Shown: positions 54,553 to 63,224 of the stretch, piece by piece
Numbering within the stretch: the stretch's first letter is position 1
Layout of the letters: the number at the start of each line of letters is the position of its first letter
Source: Patescibacteria group bacterium
GTDB taxonomy: Bacteria; Patescibacteriota; Microgenomatia; UBA1406; GWC2-37-13
NCBI GenBank assembly: GCA_026004455.1
Contig: BPJE01000003.1
Coordinates: 62,001 to 126,000 of the forward strand
DNA: 64,000 nucleotides
Direction of reading: 5' to 3'
The notes under the pieces: generated by a model
Databases searched by the model: none
What the model was told of the DNA's origin: nothing
The model's input: only the letters and a program-made list of their open reading frames with translations
Made by a program: the position numbers and the translations under genes

Positions 54553-56313
54553 ATGAAAAATAATCTTGATAATTTAAGGCACACTACTTCTCATTTATTA
54601 GCTGCGGCAGTTTTAGAACTTTATCCTTATGCCAGGATCACTTTGGGTCCACCAATTGAAAATGGTTTTTATTATGATATAGATTTTGGTAATGACAAAA
54701 TCTCTGAAGAAGATCTTCCTAAAATTGAAAAAAAAATGAGACAACTTGTTAAAAATTGGACAAGTGTTGAAGGAAAAGAAATTTCAATAGATGAAGCAAA
54801 AAAACTTTTTAAAAATAATCAATACAAACTTGAGTTAATAGAGGAAATTACTAAAAAAGGTGAGAAAATCACTATTTATAAAAGTGGTAATTTTATTGAT
54901 CTTTGTCGCGGTGGTCATATTAAAAATCCAAGTCAAGAAATCAAACATTTTAAGCTTTTGTCAATTGCTGGAGCTTATTGGCGAGGAAATGAAAAAAATA
55001 AGATGTTAACCCGAATTTATGGTACTGTGTTTCCAACAAAAGAAGAACTTGATAAATATCTATGGCAACTTGAGGAAGCAAAAAAACGAGATCATAAAAA
55101 AATTGGTAAAGAGTTAAAACTTTTTATTTTACCTCAAGATGTTGGCTCAGGTCTTTTAATTTGGTCACCATACGGAGCTATAATCCGACGAAAAATTGAA
55201 GAGCTAATAATTAATGAACAAACAAAACGTGGGTATCTTCATGTTTATACTCCTCATATTGGTAAAAAAACTTTGTGGCAAACATCAGGACACTGGGACC
55301 TTTATCGAGATAAAATGTATGCGCCAATGAAAATCGATGAAGATGAATATCTAGTCAAACCAATGAACTGTCCTTTTCATATGATGGTTTATAAATCAGA
55401 ACTTCGAAGTTACAAAGATCTACCTTTAAGAATTGCTGAAATTGCTACAGTTTATCGTTATGAAAAAGCAGGAGAGCTTTCAGGAATGTTAAGAGTCAGA
55501 CACATCACTCAAGATGATTCTCATATATTTTGTCGTGAAGATCAAGTCGTTGATGAATTTTTGGGGGTTTTTGATTATATGATTTATTTGCTTAATATTT
55601 TTGGTCTTAAAGATTATTATTTCAGATTGGGCCTAAGATCACCAAAAGAAAAATATCTTGGTAATGATGAAATTTGGATAAAAGCAGAAAAAGAGATTGT
55701 TAAAGCTATTGAAAAAAAAGGGTTAAATTATATCAAAAGTGAAGGAGATGCAGCTTTTTATGGACCAAAACTTGATGTGATCATTAAAGATGCTATTGGT
55801 CGTCAATGGCAGTGTGGCACAATCCAAGTTGATTTTATGTTGCCAGAGAGATTTGGACTTGAGTATATTGATGAAAATGGCAAGATCCAAAGACCAGCGC
55901 TTATTCATCGAGCACCACTTGGATCTTTAGAGCGATTTGTCGCTATTTTAATTGAACATTATGCTGGTGCTTTTCCTTTATGGTTATCGCCAGTTCAAAT
56001 AGCGATTTTACCAGTGTCAGAAAAATTTGTTGATCATGCTAATAAACTGGCAGAAATTTTTCAAAAAAATAACCTTCGTATTGAAAACAATTTTGAAAAT
56101 GAAACTTTAAGTAAAAAAATTAGGTCTGCTACCTTGAAAAAAATTCCTTATCTAGTTATAATAGGAGAAAAGGAAGTAAATGGATTAAGTCTAGAAGAGT
56201 ATGAAAAAAATGGATTGGTAGCTATTCGAACAAGAGAAGGAAAAGATCTGGGTCAAATTAATATTAATCAGTTTATTTTAAATTTAAATAGACAAATTGA
56301 GACATTCTCATAA
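54553..56313 (+). CDS. thrS: Threonyl-tRNA synthetase without TGS domain
   Basis: Class II synthetase of 586 residues. It begins directly in the editing domain: LRHTTSHLLAAAVLELYP...LGPPIENGFYYDIDF and DLCRGGHI hold the editing-site His/Cys residues; the N-terminal TGS domain of about 60 residues is absent. The catalytic core has WSPYGAIIRRKIEELI (motif 1), the zinc ligands in MNCPFHMMVY, AEIATVYRYEKAGELSGMLRVRHITQDDSHIFC (motif 2) and HRAPLGSLERF (motif 3). The anticodon domain starts WLSPVQIAILPVSEKF. The ATG at 54553 is chosen because an earlier start would lie within tRNA-Val. Confidence 0.95.
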   Translation: MKNNLDNLRHTTSHLLAAAVLELYPYARITLGPPIENGFYYDIDFGNDKISEEDLPKIEKKMRQLVKNWTSVEGKEISIDEAKKLFKNNQYKLELIEEITKKGEKITIYKSGNFIDLCRGGHIKNPSQEIKHFKLLSIAGAYWRGNEKNKMLTRIYGTVFPTKEELDKYLWQLEEAKKRDHKKIGKELKLFILPQDVGSGLLIWSPYGAIIRRKIEELIINEQTKRGYLHVYTPHIGKKTLWQTSGHWDLYRDKMYAPMKIDEDEYLVKPMNCPFHMMVYKSELRSYKDLPLRIAEIATVYRYEKAGELSGMLRVRHITQDDSHIFCREDQVVDEFLGVFDYMIYLLNIFGLKDYYFRLGLRSPKEKYLGNDEIWIKAEKEIVKAIEKKGLNYIKSEGDAAFYGPKLDVIIKDAIGRQWQCGTIQVDFMLPERFGLEYIDENGKIQRPALIHRAPLGSLERFVAILIEHYAGAFPLWLSPVQIAILPVSEKFVDHANKLAEIFQKNNLRIENNFENETLSKKIRSATLKKIPYLVIIGEKEVNGLSLEEYEKNGLVAIRTREGKDLGQININQFILNLNRQIETFS

Positions 56314-56827
56314 ACAACCACAAAAAAAATATTACGAAATCAATTATCAAATCAACGCAGATAATCTGCGGGTAATTAATGAAAAAGGTGAGCAAGTAGG
56401 AGTAATGTCAAAAAATGAAGCTTTAAAAAAAGCTCAAGAATTAGGTCTTGATCTAGTTTTAATCGCTCCTCACGCTCAACCACCAGTAGCAAAAATAATT
56501 GATTTTAAAAAATTTTTGTATCAAGAAGAAAAAAAAGCTAAAGAAGCTAAAAAAGGAGTAAAAAAAAGTATTACTAAAGACATTAATTTAGGTTTATTTA
56601 TAGCTGAAGGAGATTTATTAAGATTGGTAGAAAAAGGCAAAGAATTTTTAGCTGATGGTAATCAATTAAGAATTAATTTAACTTTAAAGGGAAGAGAAAT
56701 TGCTAAAAAACAAATGGCTTTTGATTTAATTAATAAATTTTTAAGATTACTTGGTGAAATAAATATCTCAAAACCACCCAAACTTGAAGGAAGAGTAGTA
56801 AGAACTGTGGTTGCAAAAAAGAAATAA
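56297..56827 (+). CDS. infC: Translation initiation factor IF-3 with non-ATG start
   Basis: Protein of about 176 residues that binds 30S and proofreads start codon selection. EINYQINADNLRVINEKGEQVGVMSKNEALKKAQELGLDLVLIAPHAQPPVAKIIDFKKFLYQEEKK is the N-domain and linker; LTLKGREIAKKQMAFDLINKFL and PPKLEGRVVRTVVAKK the C-domain. No ATG precedes the conserved part. The first usable codon is TTG at 56297 (17-base overlap with thrS); ATC or ATT codons near 56339 are alternatives, reminiscent of the AUU start used for infC autoregulation in E. coli. The exact start is uncertain. Confidence 0.9.
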   Translation: MRHSHKQPQKKYYEINYQINADNLRVINEKGEQVGVMSKNEALKKAQELGLDLVLIAPHAQPPVAKIIDFKKFLYQEEKKAKEAKKGVKKSITKDINLGLFIAEGDLLRLVEKGKEFLADGNQLRINLTLKGREIAKKQMAFDLINKFLRLLGEINISKPPKLEGRVVRTVVAKKK

Positions 56828-56852
56828 CTTTTTTATAATATTACTTTAACCT

Positions 56853-57053
56853 ATGAAAACAAAACAAAAAACTAGAAAATCAGCGGCAAAAAGATTTAAA
56901 GTCACTGCTAGTGGTAAAGTTCTTCATCGATCCAAAGGATTTAGACACTTAAGATCAAAAAAAAGTAAAAGCTGGTTAAGAAGAGCAAAAAAACTTAAAA
57001 GTGTTCAAGGAACTATCAAGCAAAAATTATTAAAAATGTTGGGTTTAAAATAA
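56853..57053 (+). CDS. rpmI: 50S ribosomal protein L35
   Basis: Very basic protein of 66 residues. MKTKQKTRKSAAKRFKVTASGKVLHRSKGFRHLRSKKSKSWLRRAKK matches L35 (MPKmKTk-saakRFk-T-sGK--r--a---H-l--K-), lacking only the leading Pro. It stands between infC and rplT, as in most bacteria. TATAAT at 56834-56839, 13 nt before the ATG, may be a promoter for rpmI-rplT alone. Confidence 0.94.
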   Translation: MKTKQKTRKSAAKRFKVTASGKVLHRSKGFRHLRSKKSKSWLRRAKKLKSVQGTIKQKLLKMLGLK

Positions 57054-57056
57054 AAT

Positions 57057-57401
57057 ATGACTAGAGTTAAACCAGGAGTTCAAACTCGAAAAAGACACAA
57101 AAAAGTTTTGAAAATGGCCAAAGGCTATTGGATGAGTCGAAGAAAGCAATTTAAAAAAGCCAAAGAAGCTACTTTACATGCAGGTGAGTACGCTTTTGCA
57201 GGAAGAAAAAGAAAAAAAAGAGATTTTAGACGCCTTTGGATAACCAGACTTAATGCTGCTGTTAGAGAACTTGGGCTTAAATATTCTCAATTTATAAAAT
57301 CACTTAAAGATAAAAAAATTGAAATAGATAGAAAAATTCTTTCAAAAATTGCTTTAGAACACCCAAATGTCTTCAAAAAAATCGTTGAAAAAGTAAAATA
57401 A
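57057..57401 (+). CDS. rplT: 50S ribosomal protein L20
   Basis: Protein of 114 residues needed for early 50S assembly. MTRVKPGVQTRKRHKKVLKMAKGYWMSRRKQFKKAKEATLHAGEYAFAGRKRKKRDFRRLWITRLNAAVRELGLKYSQFI is the L20 pattern throughout (usually R-rh-k-lk-akGy-g-r---y--A-e-v-ka---aY--Rr-rKRdfR-LWI-RInAa-r--g-sYs-fi). It starts 3 bases after rpmI. In other bacteria L20 represses this operon through an mRNA mimic, but no such leader is evident here. Confidence 0.96.
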   Translation: MTRVKPGVQTRKRHKKVLKMAKGYWMSRRKQFKKAKEATLHAGEYAFAGRKRKKRDFRRLWITRLNAAVRELGLKYSQFIKSLKDKKIEIDRKILSKIALEHPNVFKKIVEKVK

Positions 57402-57419
57402 AGAATCAAAAGTATTTGT

Positions 57420-57425
57420 TATAAT
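57420..57425 (+). promoter_or_regulatory. pheS -10 box
   Basis: TATAAT in TTGTTATAATAATATTTAAC, 10 nt before the ATG at 57436. The context is almost the same as before pyrG. Confidence 0.5.
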
Positions 57426-57435
57426 AATATTTAAC

Positions 57436-58470
57436 ATGAATGATGTTAGTGAAAACACATATTTAGAAAATATTAACAAAGCAAAAACAACTGATGAACT
57501 GAAAAAAATAGAAATTGAACTTTTAGGAAGAAATGGCGTTATAAACAATTTACTAAAAAAAATTAAAGATATTCCTCCTGATCAAAAACGTGAATACGGA
57601 CAAAAAGTAAATAGCTTAAAGAAAAAAATTGAAGAAAAAATTGAAGAAAAAAAACAAATATTGAAAAAAAACTCAACAAAATCTTTTTTTGATAAAACTT
57701 TACCGGGAAAAACTTATCCAAAAGGTAGTCTTCATCCCTTAACTTATATTATTGAGGAAATTGCAGAAATTTTTTCTTCTCTTGGATTTATTAGAGTTTC
57801 TTATCCTGAAGTTGAATGGGAATATTTTTCTTTTGAAGCTTTAAATATGCCAAAAGGACATCCAGCTCGTGATGATTTTGAGACTTTTTTTATTGATTTT
57901 CCCGAAAATAAACAATATGGAAAAATGGTCTTATCACCCCATACTTCATCTGGTCAAAATCGAGAAATGAAAAGAACAACACCACCAATTAGAATGATCA
58001 ACATTGCTAAAACTTATCGACCTAATTGGGACACAACTCATACACCGATGTTTCATCAGTTTGAAGGTCTTTGTATTGATAAAAATATTAATATTACTCA
58101 TCTAAAAGGAACAATTAATTATTTTGTTAAAAAATTTTTTGGACCAAAAAGAACAATCAGACTTCGACCAGCGCATTTTCAATTTACCGAGCCATCTTTT
58201 GAGATTGATGTTTCTTGCGGTGTCTGTGGGGGAACTGGAGAGATCAATAATAAAAAATGTAAAGTGTGTAAATCTGGTTGGCTTGAATTAGCCGGAGCAG
58301 GAATGGTTCATCCTAATGTTTTAAAAGCTGGTGGAATTGATGTTAATAAATATTCAGGTTGGGCATTTGGTTTTGGACCTGAACGCTGTATGATGATGAG
58401 AGAAGAAATGGCAATCGATGATATTAGAATTTTATACAGTGGCGATATAAGATTTTTAGAAAATTTTTAA
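57436..58470 (+). CDS. pheS: Phenylalanyl-tRNA synthetase alpha subunit
   Basis: Class II synthetase subunit of 344 residues carrying the active site. The N-terminal coiled coil (residues 5-85) binds tRNA. Motifs: HPLTYIIEEIAEIFSSLGF (motif 1), TYRPNWDTTHTPMFHQFEGLCID (motif 2) and GWAFGFGPERCMMMREEMAIDDIRILYSGDIRFLENF (motif 3, with the diagnostic C-terminus). A CxxC pair, CGVCGGTG-EINNKKCKVCKSGW, forms a small knuckle before GAGMVHPNVL, a variant also seen in other bacteria. The partner pheT follows after 4 bases. Confidence 0.96.
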   Translation: MNDVSENTYLENINKAKTTDELKKIEIELLGRNGVINNLLKKIKDIPPDQKREYGQKVNSLKKKIEEKIEEKKQILKKNSTKSFFDKTLPGKTYPKGSLHPLTYIIEEIAEIFSSLGFIRVSYPEVEWEYFSFEALNMPKGHPARDDFETFFIDFPENKQYGKMVLSPHTSSGQNREMKRTTPPIRMINIAKTYRPNWDTTHTPMFHQFEGLCIDKNINITHLKGTINYFVKKFFGPKRTIRLRPAHFQFTEPSFEIDVSCGVCGGTGEINNKKCKVCKSGWLELAGAGMVHPNVLKAGGIDVNKYSGWAFGFGPERCMMMREEMAIDDIRILYSGDIRFLENF

Positions 58471-58474
58471 CTAT

Positions 58475-60359
58475 ATGAATATTAAAATTACCTACAACTG
58501 GATTTTGGATTATTTAGAAACTAACGCTAATCCTTATGAAATTCAGAAATATTTATCTTTATCTGGACCCTCAATTGAAAGAGTAGAAAAATTTGAAGAT
58601 GATTATATTTTTGATATTGAGATTATCTCCAACAGAATTGACACTGCTTCGGTGATTGGTATTGCTCAAGAAGCAACAGCAATTTTACCTATGTATGGAA
58701 AAAAAGCTAAATTAAAATTTAATCCTTTAAAAGAATATGTTTTTGAAAAAATTAGATCTAAACAAGTGGAAAAAAACAATCTAAAAGTAAAAATTTTATC
58801 TGATAATCTTTGTTCTCGATTTAGCGCTATTGTTTTAGAAAATGTAAAAATTGGGCCTTCACCAGAATTTATCCAAAAAAGATTAAATGCAGCTGGTATT
58901 AAAGTCATAAACAATGTCGTTGATATATCAAATTATTTAATGTTAACTTTAGGCCAACCTGTTCATACTTTTGATTTTGATCAAATATTAGATAAAACAA
59001 TGATTGTCAGAGAAAGCAAACCTGGTGAAACAATCATTACTCTTGATGAAAAAGAAGTAAAATTACCAGGTGGCGATATTGTTATTGAAGATGGTCAAGG
59101 TCGACTGATAGATCTATGCGGAATAATGGGAGGATTAAATAGCGCAATCAGTAAAAAAACTAAAAATGTTCTTCTTTTTGTTCAAACATACAACAAAACA
59201 AAAATAAGAAAAACAACAATGACAACCGGAGTAAGAACAGTGGCTGCTACTTATTTTGAAAAAGGATTAGATGAAGAAAGAGTCGAACCAACACTAGTTT
59301 TTGGAGTTAAGCTTTTTGAAAAATATACTCAAGGAAAAGTCGGGTCAAAAATAATTGATATTAAAAATATTAAACATCAACCAGCGATTATCAATTTTGA
59401 TATATCTTTAATTAATCAAAAAACTGGTTTAGAGATTGATAATAACACAATAAAAAATATTTTAATTAATCTTGGTTTTGATGTTCAAATAAACAAAAAT
59501 AACATTAACATCATTGTTCCTTCATATAGAAAATATGATATCTCTATTCCTGAAGATATTGTTGAGGAAGTAGCTAGAGTTTATGGATATCATAAAATTC
59601 CCAATAATTTACCTCCTCCAGCACATGTTAATCAACCAGAAGATTTTAAAAATTTATTTAAAATCATAAGACAAATCAAATATTTTTTAAAGCATCTAGG
59701 TATAAATGAAGTAATTAATTATTCAATGGTTAGTGAAAAATTACTTAAAGAATGGGCTCTTGATCCTAAAAAACACTTAAGATTAAAAAATACTATTTCT
59801 GAAGAAATAGAGTATATGAGACAAACCCTTTTGCCTTCATTATGGAAAAATTTGAAAGAAAATACGGGAAAAAAAGAGATTTTAAAATTTTTTGAAATCG
59901 CTAAAGTCTATTTACCGAAAAAAAAACGATTTACCAGATGAAAAATATATGCTGGCAATTGCTGTTAATACTGATTATTTTGATATTAAAGGAATTGTTG
60001 AGAGTCTTTTTAAAGAATTAAACATTGATCTTGATAATGTTAATAAATTTGAAATTATTGAAAAAGATAATTTTTATTTTTCAGAAATTGATGTTGATTA
60101 TTTAATCAATAATTGGAAAATCCTACCAAAATATCAACCAATTAATCCTTATGCTGTAATAAAACTTGATAAAACTTTTATTCTTAATGAAAAAAATAAT
60201 TATCAGACTATCAAAAATAAAGCTTTTCAATCATCTCTTTTGAAAAAACTTGAGGTTGTATCTTTATATGAAAATAAATTAACTTTGCGTTTTTATTATT
60301 CTTCAAACTCTCGAAATATTACTGAGGAAGAAGCTAAAAAAGAATTGGAAAAAATATAA
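58475..60359 (+). pseudogene. pheT: Phenylalanyl-tRNA synthetase beta subunit, broken by one +1 homopolymer insertion
   Basis: Two frames join if one A is dropped from A9 at 59918-59926: FFEIAKVYLPKK continues as NDLPDEKYMLAIAVNTDYFDIKG. The combined protein has about 628 residues. It contains the B1 start ITYNWILDYLETN, the B3/B4 editing domain (RFSAIVLENVKIGPSPEFIQKRLNAAGIKVINNVVDISNYLMLTLGQPVHTFD), B5, the catalytic-like core and a C-terminal FDX-ACB anticodon domain (NPYAVIKLDKTF...LTLRFYYSSNSRNITEEEAKKEL). The EMAPII-like tRNA-binding OB domain usually at 40-150 is missing. As an essential gene it should be functional, so the frameshift is suspicious. Confidence 0.9.
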
Positions 60360-60372
60360 TAAATTTTTAGTT

Positions 60373-62943
60373 TTAAGGGGTAGGAGAGATTGTTGGATTT
60401 AAAGTTGGGCTAGGAACATAATCCCACGGTTTATTTACTCCAAATTTTATTGTTGATTCACCCTGCTTGTCTTTTTCATTAGTGGCAATAATCTGTAATT
60501 CATAAATACCATCAGCTAAATTAATTGGTTCATTTATTTCTTTTATATCTCCATCAAGTGATTTAACTTCATTACCATTAATTTTTATTTTTATATTTTT
60601 AATTTTGGCAATACTTATTATTTTTGCTTTAATATTAAAACTATTTGTTGAAACAGTTGTTTGACCCATTGGATTTTTAATTGAAACAACAACATCATCA
60701 ACTGATGCATCAGAAACTTCAGTTGGCGGATGATATTTTGGATCAGATTGATCTTTAACCCAAGCATCAATTGCTTCCTGCCAACGATTGCGACCATCAG
60801 TTGATAATGGATCATTTTCAGTAATAACAATAAACTCTTTTTCTTCATAATTGCCATTTTTTATCTCAACATCGTTAGCTAACTTATTACCATTAGCCTT
60901 TGAAATTTTAATTTTTTTATAAAATGGTGAAATATCTTTTGGTTCTGTACCTTCGATAAAATATTCACTTCTAGTTGGATAACCATCTTTAGGTAAACCA
61001 CCCAAATAAGCATCAATTGTCAAAGCCTTAACTTTATTTGGTTTTGCCATAATGCCATCTTCATATTTTTTAAGAAGCTCGCGCATTAATTTATAAAAAA
61101 TTGGCGAAGCACCAGTAGCACCTGAAGCAATTCGTGGATCCATTTTACTATTATCATTATTACCAACCCAAACACCAACAGTAATTGATTTTGTATAACC
61201 AACCGCCCAATTATCTCGTTTATCATCAGTTGTTCCGGTTTTGACAGCAACAGTTTTTCCAGGAATATTAAGATAAGAGTTTGGTCCAAAAACTTCAAGT
61301 CGAGCGTTATTATCTGACAAAATATGAGAGATTAAAAAAGCTACCTCAGGAGACAACACTTGTTTTTTCTTAGTTTTTATTTTTTTATAAATAGTTTTTC
61401 CCGAAAAATCAACTATTTCTAAAATTGAAGAGACATCTTTTTTTTGTCCTTCATCAGCAAAGACAGTAAAGGCAGAGGTAAGATCTAAAAGAGTTGTTTC
61501 ACCACCCCCAAGAGTAATTGACAAACCAAACCTATTTAAATTTTCTTGAGTTGGTGCAAATTGAATCAATCCCATTTGGCTAGCTTTTTCTAAAAAATTA
61601 TTAATACCAACAATTGCCAACATTTTTACTGCTGGAATATTTTCTGAATTTCCTAAAGCAAAACGAATTTGCATTGGACCACGATATTTACCATCATAAT
61701 TCACAGGAACATAAGGTTTATCAGAAGAAGCACCACTAGTAAACTCAGTTTTTACATCCATTAAAACTGTTGCTGGAGTATAACCTTTTTCAAAAGCTAA
61801 TGCGTAGGTGATTGGTTTAACAGTTGAGCCAGGTTGTCGCAATCCTAAAGCTGCATTAAATTTACCGTATTTTTCATCATTAAAATCATATGAACCAACC
61901 ATTGCCAAAATCTCACCAGTTTTTGAATCTAAGATAACAACTGCGGCATTGGTAACGTTATATTTTTTTAAATTTTCAATTTCATCTTTTACAATTTTTT
62001 CCGCTGTTTTTTGAACATCTAAATCTAAAGTCGTTTTTACTTTTATGCCTTGATCAATAATCTTTTCACCATATTCTTTTTCAATCAAATCTTTTGTATA
62101 AAAAACAAAATGTGGTGCATTAATTGTTAATTTTGGAGCTGAAAATCGATATTTTTCCAAATCATTTAAAGTTTTTAATTCTTGCTCTCTAGTAATATAT
62201 CCATCCTCTCTCATTCTTCTCAAAACATCTTTTGTTCGAGCACGCCAAGCATCATTTTTACCAATAAAAGGCGAGTAGATGCTTGGTGACTGAGGAAGAC
62301 CAGCTAAAATCGCTGATTCTAAAAGATTTAGATCTTTTACTTCTTTTCCAAAATAAGCTTTTGCTGCTGATCCTACTCCCCAATATGTACCTCCATATGG
62401 AGCTTCATTTAAATACATCTGTAATATCTCATCTTTAGTGTAACGACGTTCAACTTCATAAGCTAAAATAATTTCTTGAATCTTTCGAGAGATTGTTCGT
62501 CTTGATGTTAAAAGAACATTTTTTATTAACTGTTGTGTAATGGTAGAACCACCTTGAAGACCTCGACCTAAAATAATGTTAATAAAAGCTCTAATGATAC
62601 CAGTTTGAGATACACCCTGATGTTTATAAAAATTTTTATCTTCAATAGCAATCGTAGCTTTTTTCAAATAATCAGGGATTTCCTCAAATTTTACTGGAAT
62701 TCTATTTTTGTCTTTATACATATCATATAACACTTTGTTATTGCGATCTAAAAATACTGTTGAATAACCACTAATTTTAGAAAGTTTTGCTGGAGATGGT
62801 AAATCTTTAGCATACCAAGCAAAAATTAAAAAAGAAAAAATAAATCCAATTAAAATTAAACCAAAGAAAAAAATTAATCCATAAATCAATATTCGTTGTT
62901 TTAGATATCGGCTACGAAACATTGACCTTCGAGAAATATACAT
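60373..62943 (-). CDS. Class A penicillin-binding protein (bifunctional transglycosylase/transpeptidase)
   Basis: Protein of 856 residues anchored by one helix (about 16-38). The GT51 domain has EDKNFYKHQGVSQTGIIRAF (catalytic Glu near residue 100), GGSTITQQLIKN, RKIQEIILAYEVERRYTKDEILQMYLNEAPYGG. The transpeptidase has the SxxK motif PGSTVKP (Ser near 372), SEN, and KTGTTDDKRD. A C-terminal extension of about 140 residues forms an Ig-like beta domain (MGQTTVSTNSFNIKAKII...NGNEVKSLDG) and ends in a PSPTLNPTISPTP tail. It polymerises and cross-links peptidoglycan outside the membrane, probably with the RodA-like protein. Confidence 0.94.
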   Translation of the reverse strand: MYISRRSMFRSRYLKQRILIYGLIFFFGLILIGFIFSFLIFAWYAKDLPSPAKLSKISGYSTVFLDRNNKVLYDMYKDKNRIPVKFEEIPDYLKKATIAIEDKNFYKHQGVSQTGIIRAFINIILGRGLQGGSTITQQLIKNVLLTSRRTISRKIQEIILAYEVERRYTKDEILQMYLNEAPYGGTYWGVGSAAKAYFGKEVKDLNLLESAILAGLPQSPSIYSPFIGKNDAWRARTKDVLRRMREDGYITREQELKTLNDLEKYRFSAPKLTINAPHFVFYTKDLIEKEYGEKIIDQGIKVKTTLDLDVQKTAEKIVKDEIENLKKYNVTNAAVVILDSKTGEILAMVGSYDFNDEKYGKFNAALGLRQPGSTVKPITYALAFEKGYTPATVLMDVKTEFTSGASSDKPYVPVNYDGKYRGPMQIRFALGNSENIPAVKMLAIVGINNFLEKASQMGLIQFAPTQENLNRFGLSITLGGGETTLLDLTSAFTVFADEGQKKDVSSILEIVDFSGKTIYKKIKTKKKQVLSPEVAFLISHILSDNNARLEVFGPNSYLNIPGKTVAVKTGTTDDKRDNWAVGYTKSITVGVWVGNNDNSKMDPRIASGATGASPIFYKLMRELLKKYEDGIMAKPNKVKALTIDAYLGGLPKDGYPTRSEYFIEGTEPKDISPFYKKIKISKANGNKLANDVEIKNGNYEEKEFIVITENDPLSTDGRNRWQEAIDAWVKDQSDPKYHPPTEVSDASVDDVVVSIKNPMGQTTVSTNSFNIKAKIISIAKIKNIKIKINGNEVKSLDGDIKEINEPINLADGIYELQIIATNEKDKQGESTIKFGVNKPWDYVPSPTLNPTISPTP

Positions 62944-62970
62944 AAGTATTAGTTTAACATAAGTAGAAAG

Positions 62971-63060
62971 AAAAATTCAAAATTCAAACCCCGCCGTTTG
63001 CGAACGGCGGGGAAAAGTCAAAAGTCTCGCCTAAAACGGCGAGAGCAGGCAAAATTTAAA
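62971..63060. repeat. Heptad array with two GC-rich hairpins
   Basis: AAATTCA units enclose CCCCGCCGTT-TGCG-AACGGCGGGG (62989-63012) and CTCGCC-TAAAAC-GGCGAG (63026-63043), then AGCAGGCAAAAT, a tail also found after the TAAAAC hairpin at 19.26 kb. Confidence 0.75.
63026..63043. repeat. TAAAAC-loop hairpin (inverse of the 23S GTTTTA type)
   Basis: Perfect 6-bp stem CTCGCC/GGCGAG around TAAAAC. On the minus strand the loop reads GTTTTA, as in five 23S rRNA hairpins. Confidence 0.8.
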
Positions 63061-63082
63061 AAAACTTTGTTATAATAAAAAA

Positions 63083-63193
63083 ATGAGAGTTTTTAGTAAA
63101 AAAATAAAAAAAGAAACAATTTTAAAAATAATTATTGTTATTTCATCACTTCTTCTTATTTTTTCTTCAATATTACCCTTATTTTTAAGGTAA
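63083..63193 (+). CDS. Small single-span membrane peptide (36 aa)
   Basis: The frame MRVFSKKIKKETILKIII continues VISSLLLIFSSILPLFLR and stops at 63193. It is a basic N-terminus followed by one hydrophobic helix, an N-in signal-anchor design. A TATAAT box at 63071-63076 lies 6 nt before the ATG, the same leaderless layout as clear genes here, which argues that it is expressed. No family is recognised. It could be a chance frame, but the promoter, composition and intact stop favour a real small gene between PBP and recG. Confidence 0.5.
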   Translation: MRVFSKKIKKETILKIIIVISSLLLIFSSILPLFLR

Positions 63194-63211
63194 ACTATTT
63201 AAAATAAAGTA

Positions 63212-63217
63212 TATAAT
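63212..63217 (+). promoter_or_regulatory. recG -10 box (leaderless)
   Basis: TATAAT ends 7 nt before the recG ATG at 63225. Confidence 0.5.
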
Positions 63218-63224
63218 TTAGTTT

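Noticed and set aside
58475-60359. UGA recoding as the reason for the split pheT
   Set aside because: The upstream frame ends in TGA only after it has left the conserved frame at the A9 run; other genes use TGA or TAA stops normally, and a frame change, not a codon change, restores the protein.
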